Source of the DNA: Geobacter sp. AOG2
Lineage (GTDB): Bacteria; Desulfobacterota; Desulfuromonadia; Geobacterales; Pseudopelobacteraceae
NCBI RefSeq assembly: GCF_019972295.1
Contig: NZ_BLJA01000001.1
Span: forward strand, 2,236,158-2,300,157
Length of the DNA stretch: 64,000 nt
Direction: 5' to 3'
Shown here in pieces: positions 17,371 through 27,968 of the stretch. The position numbers were made by a program, and so were the translations under genes. A model generated the notes under the pieces. That model had not been told where the DNA came from. It did not search any database and saw nothing but the letters and a program-made list of their open reading frames with translations. Position 1 is the stretch's first letter, and the number at the start of each line of letters is the position of its first letter.

Positions 17371-18444
17371 ATGGCTCGCAAACACAGACTCTTCAGTGGG
17401 CAGTCCCGCAAGGCCGGCCTTCCTCCCGGTACGCTGGTCCACATCGGCACGGAGCGTAGCGGTGGCTCGGTCATCGACGTGACCGTTTATTCGCCGGACA
17501 GCGTCGAGGAGTTTCGCCCCGAGGGGTTCGACCAGTGCGTCCAGCCCTCCCCCGGACCGGCCGTAACCTGGATTAACCTGGAAGGACTCCAGGACGTGGA
17601 ACTGATCAGGCGTTTCGGTGAATGTTACAAGTTGCATCCCCTTGTGCTGGAAGATATCGTCAATACGACTCAACGTCCGAAAATCGAAGATTACGGCGAC
17701 TACCTCTTCATCGTCGCCCGCATGATTGGCTTCACGCCGGAACAGGGCATAGAAACCGAACAGGTCAGCATGATCATCGGACAGAACTACCTGCTGTCAT
17801 TCCAAGCGGGGACGGTCGGGGACACTTTCGAACCGGTACGGGAACGGATCCGTAGCGGTCGTGGCCGCATCAGGACCATGGGAGCTGATTACCTGGCTTA
17901 CGGCCTGATCGATGCCGTCGTTGACAATTATTTTACCGTTCTTGAGGGGATGGGAGAGATCGTGGAGGACCTTGAGGATGAGTTGGCCCAAGGGCCGAAC
18001 CAACAAATCCTCAAAAGGATCATCGCCCTCAAACGGGAGACCATCTTCATGCGCAAGGGAGTTTGGCCGTTGCGCGAGGTTACCGCAGCCTTGGAGCGGG
18101 GCGAATCGCCCCTGATCTGCGATACGTCGCGAGTTTTCTTCCGCGACACCTACGACCACACTATCCAGATCATTGACGGAGTGGAAACCTTTCGCGATCT
18201 CCTTTCCGGCATGCTCGACCTGTACCTGTCCAGCATGAGCAATCGCACCAACGAGATCATGAAGCTCTTGACCATTGTCGGCACGATCTTCCTGCCGTTG
18301 ACTTTCATCGTCGGCGTGTACGGCATGAACTTTAAATACATACCTGAGCTTGAATGGCATTACGGCTATTTCATCATCTGGGGGGCGATGCTGGCTATCG
18401 CCGCGGCAATGGCCATATATTTCAAAAGAAAACGGTGGTTATGA
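17371..18444 (+). CDS. corA: CorA family magnesium/cobalt transporter
   Basis: A 357-residue protein with a large cytoplasmic N-terminal domain and two C-terminal helices. The selectivity motif GMN is in VGVYGMNFKYIPELEW, followed by the acidic periplasmic loop and last helix (IIWGAMLAIAAAMAIYF). It forms a pentameric Mg2+ channel in the inner membrane. It starts one base after the pfkA stop codon. Mg2+ or Co2+ transport is the family function. Confidence 0.93.
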   Translation: MARKHRLFSGQSRKAGLPPGTLVHIGTERSGGSVIDVTVYSPDSVEEFRPEGFDQCVQPSPGPAVTWINLEGLQDVELIRRFGECYKLHPLVLEDIVNTTQRPKIEDYGDYLFIVARMIGFTPEQGIETEQVSMIIGQNYLLSFQAGTVGDTFEPVRERIRSGRGRIRTMGADYLAYGLIDAVVDNYFTVLEGMGEIVEDLEDELAQGPNQQILKRIIALKRETIFMRKGVWPLREVTAALERGESPLICDTSRVFFRDTYDHTIQIIDGVETFRDLLSGMLDLYLSSMSNRTNEIMKLLTIVGTIFLPLTFIVGVYGMNFKYIPELEWHYGYFIIWGAMLAIAAAMAIYFKRKRWL

Positions 18445-18475
18445 TCGGGATGTTGAAGAACTGCCGGAGGAAACC

Positions 18476-18823
18476 ATGACAAGACTCGTCCTGAAATGGG
18501 TATTGAACGCATTTGCCCTCTTTCTGGTTATGAAACTGATTCCGGGGATTCAGATTGACCGCTTTCAGGATCTGTTGGTGGGGGCACTGGTGATTGGATT
18601 ATTGAACGCGTTCCTGCGGCCGGTTATAATCCTGCTGACCCTGCCTGCAACCGTGCTGACCCTGGGGCTTTTTACCCTGGTCATCAATGGACTTATGTTT
18701 TATCTGGCCACTACGCTGGTCCACGGCTTCAGGGTCTCCGGTTTTGTCACCGCCTTTGTGGCGGCGCTGCTCTTTAGTCTGTTCAGTTTTTTCCTCAACA
18801 TGATCGTCCGCCGGGACGAATGA
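18476..18823 (+). CDS. Phage holin family 4 superfamily membrane protein
   Basis: A 115-residue, very hydrophobic protein with four predicted helices and the pattern GALVIGLLNAFLRPVIILLTLPATVLTLGLFTLVINGLMF, which is typical of the small YvlD-like membrane family (named holin family 4 in domain databases). Despite the name it is a normal chromosomal gene, with no phage genes nearby. The ATG at 18476 has GGAGG about 7 bases upstream. It lies 31 bases after corA. Function in the envelope is not known. Confidence 0.8.
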   Translation: MTRLVLKWVLNAFALFLVMKLIPGIQIDRFQDLLVGALVIGLLNAFLRPVIILLTLPATVLTLGLFTLVINGLMFYLATTLVHGFRVSGFVTAFVAALLFSLFSFFLNMIVRRDE

Positions 18824-18904
18824 TGCAAGCCGCCGCTTCTGCCGTTCAAGTATTGCACTGTTGGATCACGGCGAACGACAGCACGTAATGATTGTCCCGG
18901 AAGA

Positions 18905-19180
18905 CTAACCGTAAACCGAGAAACTGCTATGTGGGGAGTTCGGGTGTAAAAGCGCCTTCCTCTCCTCGTTGCTCACCGGCTGCGAGGTTTTCTTTGCAGG
19001 GGGCGCCCCCTCGGAAGAAGAGGAAAGAGTTACGACGTCTTCAGGCAGGCTCAGCAATTGCGGGGTGACCGTGGCGGTTTTCCTGCCCCCGGCCGTTTCA
19101 TTCATCGTCGGACGTTTCGCCTGTTGAGGAGAGACTACCCCCGGCGCTGATTCTATCACGTCAGATATTGAAGATTGCAT
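18905..19180 (-). CDS. Hypothetical Ser/Pro-rich 91-residue protein
   Basis: A short minus-strand frame between two plus-strand genes. The protein is polar, rich in Ser, Pro and Thr (VVTLSSSSEGAPPAKK) and probably disordered, with no membrane segment. The ATG has no strong ribosome site. I do not recognise a family. Its sequence PQLLSLPEDVVTLSS resembles short motifs in flagellar or secretion-associated proteins of relatives, but this is weak. Confidence 0.5.
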   Translation of the reverse strand: MQSSISDVIESAPGVVSPQQAKRPTMNETAGGRKTATVTPQLLSLPEDVVTLSSSSEGAPPAKKTSQPVSNEERKALLHPNSPHSSFSVYG

Positions 19181-19336
19181 AGCATAAACTCTTATTGTTA
19201 ATAATTTTTATTATATTATGCACCACGATGCAATGCAAGTGGACAAATTTGACGGGATTACATCACTGCCATTTTTTGCTATAGTGGTACCGCACATTAT
19301 CAACATGCTATATTTTAACCCGTAAGGCGGCCACAT

Positions 19337-19885
19337 ATGAATCTACGCATCCCCTTCAGGCAGATATTGCCCATGGGGGTCCTCGTCGTTTTGTCCGGTC
19401 TGACTGGCTGCGCGACGGTCGATCAGAAGATCGCCCTGAATCACGCACCAGCAGAGCATCCCCTTGGCAAACACAACGGAGAGATCGTCGCATCACGGCT
19501 CGACGTACCCGCATCGGATACCAAAAACAGCAGAGGCGAATGGACAAACGACGCTCTGCTGCCCGAATTGAAGCGTGCAGGCTATACCGCGACTTCGGCC
19601 CCATCCATCTCCTACGGCATTTTCCGGGGCATCCTCATTACCGACACCCGCGTTTACCTAGACGTCAACAAGAGCTTGGCCAGCGACCAGAGCAAGCATG
19701 AACTCAAGTTCAACGTCGATATGGTTCTGAACGGCACCAAAGCTAAAACTTTTACAGTGGTATCCCGAGACAATAGTACCCTGCTTACCGCCGCAAAGGA
19801 AATCAAAGAGAAAATCATGTTCAACTACCTGCAGGACGTCATGCAGCAGATCGTCCCCGACATCATCGCCCTGATCGAAAAATAG
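19337..19885 (+). CDS. Predicted lipoprotein of unknown function
   Basis: A 182-residue exported protein. The signal peptide ends in a lipobox LTGC (VVLSGLTGCATVDQK), so it is probably lipid-anchored. The mature part has ASRLDVPASDTKNSRGEWTND and an alternating beta pattern. It resembles the YajG-like lipoproteins, but I am not sure. The start is supported by AAGGCGG 7 bases upstream. Its stop codon TAG overlaps the GTG start of tilS by one base, so it is translationally coupled to tilS. Confidence 0.7.
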   Translation: MNLRIPFRQILPMGVLVVLSGLTGCATVDQKIALNHAPAEHPLGKHNGEIVASRLDVPASDTKNSRGEWTNDALLPELKRAGYTATSAPSISYGIFRGILITDTRVYLDVNKSLASDQSKHELKFNVDMVLNGTKAKTFTVVSRDNSTLLTAAKEIKEKIMFNYLQDVMQQIVPDIIALIEK

Positions 19886-21282
19886 TGATCACCATCGCCA
19901 CTACCCTCACCGCCCAGGTCGCTCGCAGCATCCGCGAGCACAGGCTCTTTGGATCGGACGACACCATCATCGTGGCCATTTCCGGTGGGGCCGATTCCAC
20001 TGCCTTGCTCGACCTGCTCTCCCGGCTACCCGGACTTTCGCCGCGGCTCGTGGCGGCCCATCTGAACCATTGTCTGCGCGGCCCGGAATCGGACCGGGAC
20101 GAGGAGTTTGTCCGCTCCCTCGCCACCCGCTATCGCATCCCCCTGGAATGCTGCCGGGTGGATGTGAAAGAGCTTGCCCTAAGAGAACGGCGCAATCTTG
20201 AAGATGCCGGCCGGCGGGCGCGCATTGCCTTCCTCGACGAGGTCCGCCACTCATGGCAGGCCACGGCGGTCGCTCTGGCACATCACGCCGACGATCAGGC
20301 CGAGACTGTCTTGATGCGCCTCCTCCGAGGTGCGGGACCGGGAGGACTTGCCGGCATGCCCTACCGGAACGGACGGGGCTTCGTCCGTCCCCTGCTGGGT
20401 ATCACCCGGGCCGAGTTGGTGGCCTACCTGACAGAGCGGGGCATGGCGTGGCGCGAAGACGCCAGTAACCGGGACATCGCCTTTCTGCGCAATCGTATCC
20501 GCCACGAGCTGCTGCCCCTGCTGGAGCAGTACAACCCTGCCATCCGGGAGCGCCTAGCCACAACCGCCGCCGTGCTGTCGGATGAGCACAATATCATTAA
20601 TCAGCTTACGAAGGAGATTGTGGATCGCGCCTGTACCTCTGACGGCGATGGATTTGCCTGCACGGTTACAACATTAATTGAGCAGCCGCCCGCACTGCGA
20701 CGAAGGGTTTTTCGCCATCTGTTAGAGCGGCTGGCCGGCAATCTGGACCACTTCTCAAACCGCCACATTTCGGCTATGGAACAGTTGTTGGAGTCTCCCC
20801 GCCCTCACGCAACGCTGAATCTGCCTCAGGGTATTACCGTCATGCGCGATTACGGCGCGTTCCTATTGCAGCGCACGTTAAGGTCTGCTCCGCTGGCCAT
20901 AGATAAATTGATGATCACGGGAACTGGGCACTATCCACTCCCCGGTGGCGCATCACTAACACTGACCCTTGTGCCCGCATCGACCGACATTACGCCTCTC
21001 CCGGCCAATGCCGCCCTTTTCGACCCAGACCGCGCCCCCTTCCCCTGGTATGTACGCACGTTCAAAAACGGCGACCGCCTTATGCCCTTCGGCATGAACG
21101 GCAGCAAAAAGGTCAAAGAGATTTTCATCGATACTAAGGTCTCCCGCTTCAAGCGCCTCAGTATCCCTCTCCTCTTCTGTGGTGAAACGCTGCTCTGGGT
21201 CTGCGGCCTGCGCGCTTCGCAGTTCGCCTGCATCGACAATACATCCACTCATGCAATCAAGGCGGTTTTCTCGGAGACATGA
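19885..21282 (+). CDS. tilS: tRNA(Ile)-lysidine synthase
   Basis: A 465-residue enzyme that converts C34 of tRNA-Ile(CAU) to lysidine with ATP, so that it reads AUA. The PP-loop motif SGGADS is near residue 35 (VAISGGADSTALLDLL), followed by AHLNHCLRG and ALAHHADDQAETVLMRLLRGAG, all diagnostic. The C-terminal substrate-binding domain includes FKNGDRLMPFGMNGSKKVKEIFID. GTG start. It lies upstream of ftsH, an arrangement common in many bacteria. Confidence 0.94.
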   Translation: MITIATTLTAQVARSIREHRLFGSDDTIIVAISGGADSTALLDLLSRLPGLSPRLVAAHLNHCLRGPESDRDEEFVRSLATRYRIPLECCRVDVKELALRERRNLEDAGRRARIAFLDEVRHSWQATAVALAHHADDQAETVLMRLLRGAGPGGLAGMPYRNGRGFVRPLLGITRAELVAYLTERGMAWREDASNRDIAFLRNRIRHELLPLLEQYNPAIRERLATTAAVLSDEHNIINQLTKEIVDRACTSDGDGFACTVTTLIEQPPALRRRVFRHLLERLAGNLDHFSNRHISAMEQLLESPRPHATLNLPQGITVMRDYGAFLLQRTLRSAPLAIDKLMITGTGHYPLPGGASLTLTLVPASTDITPLPANAALFDPDRAPFPWYVRTFKNGDRLMPFGMNGSKKVKEIFIDTKVSRFKRLSIPLLFCGETLLWVCGLRASQFACIDNTSTHAIKAVFSET

Positions 21283-21391
21283 CCGCATCCGTCAGGCATC
21301 CAATCGATTGAACTTGTCAATAAGAGCTCGATATGGTAATTAATTTCAATTTACGCAAAACAATTCATACATTTCAGTTACGGGGGTAACC

Positions 21392-23272
21392 GTGAACCAA
21401 TTTTATAAAAATCTTGCTCTCTGGCTCGTCATCAGCCTGATGATGATCCTGCTCTTCAATATGTTCAACAAGCCGCGCCCGACTGCGGATAAGATCAATT
21501 TCAGCGATTTTATCGCCCAGGTGGACGCTGGCAAGGTCACCTCTGTCACCATTCAGGGCAACGATATCACCGGCAAGTTCGAGGGTAAGGACGGTAAGGA
21601 GTTCCGCACCTACAAACCCTACTCCGACGCTGACCTGACTGAAAAACTTCTGGATAAAAAGGTCACCATCATCGCCAAGCCGGAAGAGGAGAAATTCTCC
21701 TGGTTCTCCATCTTTATCTCTTGGTTCCCCTTGCTTTTGCTGGTGGGCATCTGGATCTTTTTCATGCGTCAGATGCAGGTTGGCGGCGGTAAGGCCATGT
21801 CCTTCGGCAAAAGTCGTGCAAAACTCCTGACCGAGGCCCAAGGCAAAATCACCTTCGAAGATGTGGCCGGTATTGAGGAGGCCAAGGAAGAACTGAACGA
21901 GATCATCGCCTTCCTGAAAGACCCGAAAAAGTTCACCAAACTGGGCGGCAGAATCCCCAAAGGGGTACTCTTGATGGGACCTCCGGGCACCGGCAAGACC
22001 CTCCTGGCCAGGGCCATTGCCGGCGAGGCTGGTGTTCCTTTTTTCTCCATCTCCGGCTCTGATTTTGTGGAGATGTTTGTCGGTGTCGGCGCCAGCCGGG
22101 TGCGCGACCTGTTCCTGCAAGGCAAAAAAAGCGCTCCCTGTATCATCTTCATCGATGAGATAGACGCTGTAGGCCGCCACCGCGGAGCCGGCTTGGGCGG
22201 TGGCCACGACGAGCGCGAACAAACCCTCAACCAGTTGCTGGTGGAGATGGACGGTTTTGAATCCAACGAAGGTGTCATTCTGATCGCCGCCACCAACCGC
22301 CCCGATGTCCTCGACCCGGCTCTGCTGCGACCCGGCCGTTTTGACCGCCAGGTGGTGGTACCCCGCCCCGATGTCAAGGGACGCGAGATGATCCTCAAGG
22401 TGCATGCCAAGAAGGTACCGCTCTCACCCGATGTGGATCTGGCGGTCATCGCCCGCGGTACCCCCGGCTTCTCCGGGGCCGATCTGGCCAACGTGGTCAA
22501 CGAGGCGGCGCTTCTGGCAGCGCGCGTAGACAAGGCCGTCGTGGAATCCATCGATTTCGACAATGCCAAGGACAAGGTACTGATGGGCGTGGAGCGGCGC
22601 AGCATGGTAATCTCCGGCGAAGAGAAAAAGAGCACAGCCTACCACGAGGCCGGCCACACCCTTGTAGCAAAACTGGTTCCCGGCACAGATCCGGTCCACA
22701 AGGTTTCCATCATCCCCCGTGGCCGCGCTTTGGGCGTGACCATGCAGCTTCCTATCGAGGACAAACACAGCTATTCACGGGAAGCTCTCCTGGCCCGCAT
22801 CGCCGTGTTGATGGGTGGCCGTGCGGCCGAGGACCTCATCTTCAACACCTTTACTACCGGCGCGGGCAACGACATCGAACAGGCTACCGAAATGGCCCGC
22901 AAGATGGTCTGTGAATGGGGTATGAGTGATAAGATGGGTCCGCTTTCTTTCGGCAAGAAGGACGAACAGATCTTCCTGGGCCGGGATATGGCCTCCCACA
23001 AGAATTACAGCGAAGCCACCGCCGTAGAGATCGACACCGAGATCAAGCGCATCGTCGATGAAAGCTACGAACGTGCCCTGACACTGCTCAAGGAGAATAT
23101 CCACAACCTGCACAACCTCTCCGAATGCCTGATCGAGAAAGAGAACCTGACCGGTGCCGAAGTAGACGAGATTATTGCCGCCGGCACTCCTATCTACGGC
23201 CACGACGGCAAGCAGACCGCCGGCGAAGAAGCGGCGGCACAGGCACAGCAGCATACCGATCTCAAGGCTTGA
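21392..23272 (+). CDS. ftsH: ATP-dependent zinc metalloprotease FtsH
   Basis: A 626-residue membrane protease that degrades misassembled membrane proteins and some regulators. Two N-terminal helices (near residues 8-25 and 105-124) flank a periplasmic domain. The AAA domain has Walker A GPPGTGKT, Walker [11 protein letters not shown] and the pore motif region [19 protein letters not shown]. The protease domain has HEAGH zinc ligands ([13 protein letters not shown]) and the third ligand region. GTG start. Length is standard. folP starts one base after its stop codon. Confidence 0.97.
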   Translation: MNQFYKNLALWLVISLMMILLFNMFNKPRPTADKINFSDFIAQVDAGKVTSVTIQGNDITGKFEGKDGKEFRTYKPYSDADLTEKLLDKKVTIIAKPEEEKFSWFSIFISWFPLLLLVGIWIFFMRQMQVGGGKAMSFGKSRAKLLTEAQGKITFEDVAGIEEAKEELNEIIAFLKDPKKFTKLGGRIPKGVLLMGPPGTGKTLLARAIAGEAGVPFFSISGSDFVEMFVGVGASRVRDLFLQGKKSAPCIIFIDEIDAVGRHRGAGLGGGHDEREQTLNQLLVEMDGFESNEGVILIAATNRPDVLDPALLRPGRFDRQVVVPRPDVKGREMILKVHAKKVPLSPDVDLAVIARGTPGFSGADLANVVNEAALLAARVDKAVVESIDFDNAKDKVLMGVERRSMVISGEEKKSTAYHEAGHTLVAKLVPGTDPVHKVSIIPRGRALGVTMQLPIEDKHSYSREALLARIAVLMGGRAAEDLIFNTFTTGAGNDIEQATEMARKMVCEWGMSDKMGPLSFGKKDEQIFLGRDMASHKNYSEATAVEIDTEIKRIVDESYERALTLLKENIHNLHNLSECLIEKENLTGAEVDEIIAAGTPIYGHDGKQTAGEEAAAQAQQHTDLKA

Positions 23273-23273
23273 G

Positions 23274-24476
23274 ATGAGCGCCTTCACGGCCAGACTGCTG
23301 ACTGTTGCCTCACGAGAGGACGCTGAACGGGAACTGGCAAGGATCGGGGCCGACCCGCGCGGCATCGGCATGATGTCTCCCAAGATGTTGACCCGTTGCG
23401 TACACCTGAGCAAGCTTCTCTGCCGCCAGGCCAATGTCCTCAAACAGGAAATGCTGGGCCTGGGAGGCGATGCAGCGGTTGCCCGGGGTACGGTGGCATG
23501 TAGCATTGACAGTACCGACGTCATCCTGATGGGTACGGAGAAGCAGCTTCAGCGATTGTGCGAGAAGCTCCTCCACCAGCCGTTTGGCCTTGCCGGTCTG
23601 GCGGAGGAACTGACTTCTTTCCTGGCAAGCCTCTCACCGGCACCGCAAATATGGAAAATCGCCCGTCGTGAGCTTGTGCTTGACCGCCCGCTTATTATGG
23701 GCATCCTCAACGTAACCCCTGACTCCTTTTCAGACGGCGGTAGTTTTCTCGATCCGCATAGTGCAGCGGAACATGCCTTGGAGATGGAGGCCGAAGGGGC
23801 CGACATCATCGACATCGGCGGGGAAAGCACCCGACCAGGGGCTCCCCAGGTCCCGGCGGCTGAAGAGCTGCGCCGGGTTGCACCGGTCATTGAACTGCTT
23901 TCAGGAAGACTTTCCTGCCCCGTTTCGGTGGATACCTGGAAGGGTGAGGTTGCCCAAGGAGCGCTTGTAGCCGGGGCCGAAATCATCAACGACATCAGCG
24001 GCTTCGGTTTTGATCCCGCCATGGCTCCGTTGGCGGCGCAGAGCGGCGCCGGCGTGGTTCTGATGCATACCCGCGGCACGCCCGACATGATGCAGTCCCA
24101 TACGGGCTACGGAGATTTAGTGGGCGAGGTCATTGCAGGGCTACGCTGTTCGTTGGACAGCGCCTTGTCAGCAGGGGTTGAACGCGAGCGAATCGTCATC
24201 GATCCGGGTATTGGTTTTGCCAAGGATACCGCTGGCAATCTGGAGATCCTACGAAGGCTGCGCGAGTTCACCAGCCTCGGCCTGCCGCTTTTAGTAGGGA
24301 CGTCTCGCAAGTCATTCATCGGAAAAATCCTGGGGCGGGAAACCGGGGAACGCTTGGCCGGCACTGCCGCAACGGTTGCCCTTGCCGTGGCCAACGGCGC
24401 TTCCATTCTGCGGGTGCACGACGTCCGCGCAATGCGTGATGCGGCCGACATGGCCCATGCTATCGCCACCAAGTAA
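23274..24476 (+). CDS. folP: Dihydropteroate synthase with N-terminal extension
   Basis: A 400-residue protein. The C-terminal 270 residues are a standard DHPS TIM barrel that joins p-aminobenzoate and hydroxymethyl-dihydropterin pyrophosphate. Motifs are MGILNVTPDSFSDGG, DIGGESTRPGA, NDISGFGFDP and the C-terminal GTSRKSFIGKILGRE. The first ~135 residues are an additional domain, not part of the usual 270-290 residue enzyme. It begins MSAFTARLLTVASREDAERE and I do not recognise its function. The start lies one base after ftsH. Confidence 0.9.
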   Translation: MSAFTARLLTVASREDAERELARIGADPRGIGMMSPKMLTRCVHLSKLLCRQANVLKQEMLGLGGDAAVARGTVACSIDSTDVILMGTEKQLQRLCEKLLHQPFGLAGLAEELTSFLASLSPAPQIWKIARRELVLDRPLIMGILNVTPDSFSDGGSFLDPHSAAEHALEMEAEGADIIDIGGESTRPGAPQVPAAEELRRVAPVIELLSGRLSCPVSVDTWKGEVAQGALVAGAEIINDISGFGFDPAMAPLAAQSGAGVVLMHTRGTPDMMQSHTGYGDLVGEVIAGLRCSLDSALSAGVERERIVIDPGIGFAKDTAGNLEILRRLREFTSLGLPLLVGTSRKSFIGKILGRETGERLAGTAATVALAVANGASILRVHDVRAMRDAADMAHAIATK

Positions 24477-24522
24477 TGACTGTAACTGCCGGTAGCAAAC
24501 CAGTCGCTTTCAGAGGGAAAGA

Positions 24523-25314
24523 ATGCCCGGATTGCTCGACAACAGCACCCTGCTTGACCTCTGCGACATCCTCATCGTGGCTGTCCTTGTTTACCATTTT
24601 TCTCTTGTTCTGAAAAAGGACGCGGCGGTCAGGCTGCTGATCTTTCTGCTGATATTTTTCGCCTGCTTCTACTTTGCGCTGCTTTCTGGCTTTTCTTCCA
24701 CCACTTGGCTGCTGCGCACCATATTTTCATCAGCCCTGATCATTCTGGCCATCATCTTTCAGGGGGACATCCGGCGGGCACTTCTATCCTTGGGGCGTCG
24801 CCCCGTAACCGCCAATACCCAGGATGAAACGACCGAGACCATCGAAGAGTTGACCAAGGCGGTCGGTGAGATGTCGAAGAAGCGGATCGGCGCGCTGATC
24901 GTCATTGTCCGCCGACTTCCCATAGACCACTTGGTTGAGGTTGGCACCGAGATTGACGCCAAGGTAACCAGCGAGCTCCTCAATTCGATCTTTCTTCCCT
25001 ACTCTCCGATCCATGACGGAGCGGTTATCATCCACAACGGAAAACTCACCAAGGCTGGCTGCCTGCTCCCCCTGTCCAAGAACCCCGATATTGCCAAAAG
25101 TTTCGGCACTCGTCATCGGGCAGCGTTGGGATTGTCAGAGTTGGTAGATGCTTTGGTCATGGTGGTTTCGGAAGAAACCGGTAATATTTCTCTTGTGCAT
25201 GACGGCAAGATTTATTACGACCTGGAACAAAACGAAATACGGCGCATGCTGAGGAAATCCCTGGATTTCAGACGCATTCAAAAAGTGGCCGCAGTTGGAG
25301 AGACAATACCATGA
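24523..25314 (+). CDS. cdaA: Diadenylate cyclase (c-di-AMP synthase)
   Basis: A 263-residue CdaA-type enzyme that makes c-di-AMP from two ATP. Three membrane helices fill the first ~80 residues. The DisA_N domain shows both catalytic motifs, DGAVII and [12 protein letters not shown]. CdaA is anchored in the inner membrane and is normally controlled by YbbR (CdaR) and GlmM, which are the next two genes. It overlaps ybbR by 4 bases (ATGA). Confidence 0.94.
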   Translation: MPGLLDNSTLLDLCDILIVAVLVYHFSLVLKKDAAVRLLIFLLIFFACFYFALLSGFSSTTWLLRTIFSSALIILAIIFQGDIRRALLSLGRRPVTANTQDETTETIEELTKAVGEMSKKRIGALIVIVRRLPIDHLVEVGTEIDAKVTSELLNSIFLPYSPIHDGAVIIHNGKLTKAGCLLPLSKNPDIAKSFGTRHRAALGLSELVDALVMVVSEETGNISLVHDGKIYYDLEQNEIRRMLRKSLDFRRIQKVAAVGETIP

Positions 25315-25721
25315 CCTTGACTCTCTCCGCCATCAAACGCCGCTGTACACGGAACGCAAGCCTCAAGATCTTAAGCCTTATGCTGGCGGTCTGTATCTGG
25401 AGCTTCACGTCGCTTTCTCGGGAAACACGCTACGAACTGGTCCTGCCCGTGGAATTGCGCAACACCCCGCCTGGATACCGGGTGACTCCGCCACTACCCG
25501 GCGAAGTGCATTTCACCTTGACCGGACCATCCCTTTTGATCGACGGGGCTCGGCGTTCCAATTCCCGGGTGATTCTCAGCCTGCGGGGCATAAAGCCTGG
25601 AAAGACCCTCTTTTCCCATCTGGAAACCTACCTGAAGCTGCCGGAGGGAATCAAGGTCACCCGTATCTCACCGGCCGAATTGGAAATCGAACTCGACAGG
25701 GAACAAGTAAATTCAGATTAA
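25311..25721 (+). CDS. YbbR-domain protein (CdaR-like), short form
   Basis: A 136-residue protein with an N-terminal membrane helix ([20 protein letters not shown]) and one YbbR domain ([27 protein letters not shown]). Larger Gram-positive CdaR proteins have several YbbR domains; short single-domain forms are common in Geobacter relatives. It likely sits in the membrane next to CdaA and adjusts its activity. It begins within the cdaA stop codon. Confidence 0.85.
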   Translation: MTLTLSAIKRRCTRNASLKILSLMLAVCIWSFTSLSRETRYELVLPVELRNTPPGYRVTPPLPGEVHFTLTGPSLLIDGARRSNSRVILSLRGIKPGKTLFSHLETYLKLPEGIKVTRISPAELEIELDREQVNSD

Positions 25722-25735
25722 GGAGCCTCAAAAAC

Positions 25736-27094
25736 GTGAAAAAACTCTTCGGAACCGATGGTGTCCGCGGCGTTGCCAACGTCTACCCCATGACCTGCGA
25801 AATGGCTATGCAGTTGGGCCGGGCTGCGGCATACATCTTCAAAAGCGCTGGTAAGCGGAGACACCGCATCGTGATCGGCAAGGATACGCGCCTGTCGGGC
25901 TACATGCTTGAAAATGCGCTGGTGGCGGGCATCTGCTCCATGGGTGTAGATGTGCTCGTGGTGGGACCGCTCCCCACGCCGGGTATCGCCAATATCACCT
26001 CTTCCATGCGGGCCGACGCCGGAGTGGTCATCTCGGCGTCGCACAACGCCTTTCAGGACAACGGCATCAAGTTTTTCTCCGCCGACGGCTTCAAGCTGCC
26101 TGACGAGATCGAGTTGAAGATCGAAAACCTGATCGAAACGAACCATATTGATTCCCTGCGCCCAACCGCGACCGAGGTGGGCAAGGCTTTCCGTATCGAC
26201 GATGCCGCCGGCCGCTACATCGTGTTCCTCAAAAATACCTTTCCCCAGGAGATGGACCTGTCTGGACTAAAGATCGTTCTGGATTGCGCAAACGGCGCTG
26301 CCTACAAGGTTGCGCCGGCGGTCTTCGGAGAACTGGGAGCCGAGGTAATCCCCCTGGGGGTCAAGCCCAACGGCACCAATATCAACGCCGGGTGCGGCTC
26401 GCTTCATCCGGAGGTGATCAGTGCAGCCGTCAAGGAACACCAAGCCGACATCGGCATCGCTCTGGACGGCGACGCCGACAGGGTGATCGTCTGCGACGAA
26501 TTCGGCAACGAGGTGGATGGCGACCACATCATGGCGATCTGCGCCACGGACATGCTGCGCCGCAACATCCTGAAAAAAAACACCCTGGTAGCCACGGTCA
26601 TGAGCAACATGGGGTTGGACATCGCCGTCAGGAAGGCAGGCGGTACGGTGATCAAAACCGCCGTGGGGGACCGTTACGTGGTGGAGGAAATGCGCAAAGG
26701 TGGCTACAACCTCGGAGGTGAGCAGTCCGGACACATGATCTTCCTGGACCACAGCACCACCGGTGACGGAATCCTCTCGGCCCTCCAGCTCCTGGCGGTC
26801 ATGCGCCGTGAGGGGAAACCACTCTCCGAGCTGGCCAAACGGATGATCGCCCTGCCTCAGGTACTCGTCAACACAAGGGTTGCCGAAAAAAAAGACATCA
26901 CAACCATCCCCGAAATCGCCGCCAGAATCGACGACGTGGAGAAGAAGCTAGGGAGTGAAGGGCGCGTATTGATCCGCTATTCCGGCACGGAACCGCTTCT
27001 GCGGGTCATGATCGAAGGACAGGACAAGTATGAGATCACCACTTGGGCCAACGAGATCGTAGAGATGGTGAAGCTGCATATCGGGGGACACTAA
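25736..27094 (+). CDS. glmM: Phosphoglucosamine mutase
   Basis: A 452-residue enzyme that converts glucosamine 6-phosphate to the 1-phosphate for peptidoglycan and LPS. The phosphoserine loop is [13 protein letters not shown], the metal loop is [10 protein letters not shown], the substrate loop is [10 protein letters not shown], and the phosphate-binding end is [12 protein letters not shown]. The GTG at 25736 ([12 protein letters not shown]) is preceded by AAGGAG, and the frame stays open further upstream only by chance. It lies 15 bases after ybbR and completes the cdaA-ybbR-glmM block. Confidence 0.96.
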   Translation: MKKLFGTDGVRGVANVYPMTCEMAMQLGRAAAYIFKSAGKRRHRIVIGKDTRLSGYMLENALVAGICSMGVDVLVVGPLPTPGIANITSSMRADAGVVISASHNAFQDNGIKFFSADGFKLPDEIELKIENLIETNHIDSLRPTATEVGKAFRIDDAAGRYIVFLKNTFPQEMDLSGLKIVLDCANGAAYKVAPAVFGELGAEVIPLGVKPNGTNINAGCGSLHPEVISAAVKEHQADIGIALDGDADRVIVCDEFGNEVDGDHIMAICATDMLRRNILKKNTLVATVMSNMGLDIAVRKAGGTVIKTAVGDRYVVEEMRKGGYNLGGEQSGHMIFLDHSTTGDGILSALQLLAVMRREGKPLSELAKRMIALPQVLVNTRVAEKKDITTIPEIAARIDDVEKKLGSEGRVLIRYSGTEPLLRVMIEGQDKYEITTWANEIVEMVKLHIGGH

Positions 27095-27100
27095 CCGATT

Positions 27101-27231
27101 CTGCCACGGGATCACAGAAACACGGAGAACGGCGAAAACTTTGGAGTAGGCCAGAATCTGTTTTTTTAGGTTTTTATCTGAATGTTTTTGTTATCTCCAG
27201 ATTTTTTTGTGCTCCTGTGGCTCCGTGGCAA
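27101..27231. repeat. Imperfect inverted repeat, copy 3 of a dispersed family
   Basis: The left arm begins CTGCCACGGGATCACAGAAA at 27101 and the right arm ends GGCTCCGTGGCA at 27230. The arms are clearly mirrored over about 25 bases but with several mismatches. It fills the gap between glmM and pdxJ. Confidence 0.65.
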
Positions 27232-27248
27232 ATATCAGGAGGTTTGAA

Positions 27249-27968
27249 GTGGCAAAGCTAGGACTAAACGTCGATCATGTTGCAACCGTGCGCCAAGCAC
27301 GAGGCGGGGTGGAACCCGATCCGGTGACGGCGGCCGCCATGGGAGAATTGGCCGGGGCCGAAGGGATTACCATCCATCTGCGGGAGGACCGGCGGCATAT
27401 CCAAGATCGGGACCTAGAGATTCTACGCCAGACCGTGAAGACCAAGCTGAATCTGGAGATGGCCGCCACCCAGGAAATGGTGCGCATCGCCCTGAGAGTG
27501 AAACCGGAGCAGGTCACTCTGGTGCCGGAAAAACGCCAGGAACTGACCACCGAAGGAGGCCTGGACGTCATCCTCAATCTCAAATCCGTCACCGACGCCG
27601 CCAAGCGCCTGCGCGACAGCGGTATCGTCGTCAGCCTTTTCGTCGACCCGAATCAGGAGCAGATCAAGGCCGCCAACAAGACCGGCGCCGATTACATCGA
27701 AATCCACACCGGCGCCTATGCCGAAGCTAAGGATTGGGCCCAGCAGGAGAAGGAATTGGAGGCCATCGACACGGCCATTAAGCTTGCCCGCAAGGTTGGC
27801 CTGGGGGTCAATGCCGGGCATGGGCTCAACTATGTCAACATCAAAGCGATTGCCGCACTGGGCGGTATCGAGGAATACAACATCGGCCACTCCATCATCG
27901 CCCGTGCCGTATTGGTCGGCCTCGACCAAGCCGTTCGCGACATGGTGGAGTTGATCAAATACGCATGA
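27249..27968 (+). CDS. pdxJ: Pyridoxine 5'-phosphate synthase
   Basis: A 239-residue TIM-barrel enzyme that makes pyridoxine 5'-phosphate in the DXP-dependent vitamin B6 pathway. It has [17 protein letters not shown] at the N-terminus, [16 protein letters not shown], and [11 protein letters not shown] near the end. The GTG at 27249 is chosen because AGGAGG lies 6 bases before it. Its stop codon overlaps acpS by 4 bases. PLP made by this pathway is a cofactor of the GcvP proteins encoded further on; that link is general. Confidence 0.95.
   Translation: MAKLGLNVDHVATVRQARGGVEPDPVTAAAMGELAGAEGITIHLREDRRHIQDRDLEILRQTVKTKLNLEMAATQEMVRIALRVKPEQVTLVPEKRQELTTEGGLDVILNLKSVTDAAKRLRDSGIVVSLFVDPNQEQIKAANKTGADYIEIHTGAYAEAKDWAQQEKELEAIDTAIKLARKVGLGVNAGHGLNYVNIKAIAALGGIEEYNIGHSIIARAVLVGLDQAVRDMVELIKYA

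Noticed and set aside
25295-25735. Open frame continuing upstream of glmM
   Set aside because: It overlaps ybbR in another frame. The GTG at 25736 has AAGGAG upstream and begins the family motif [10 protein letters not shown].
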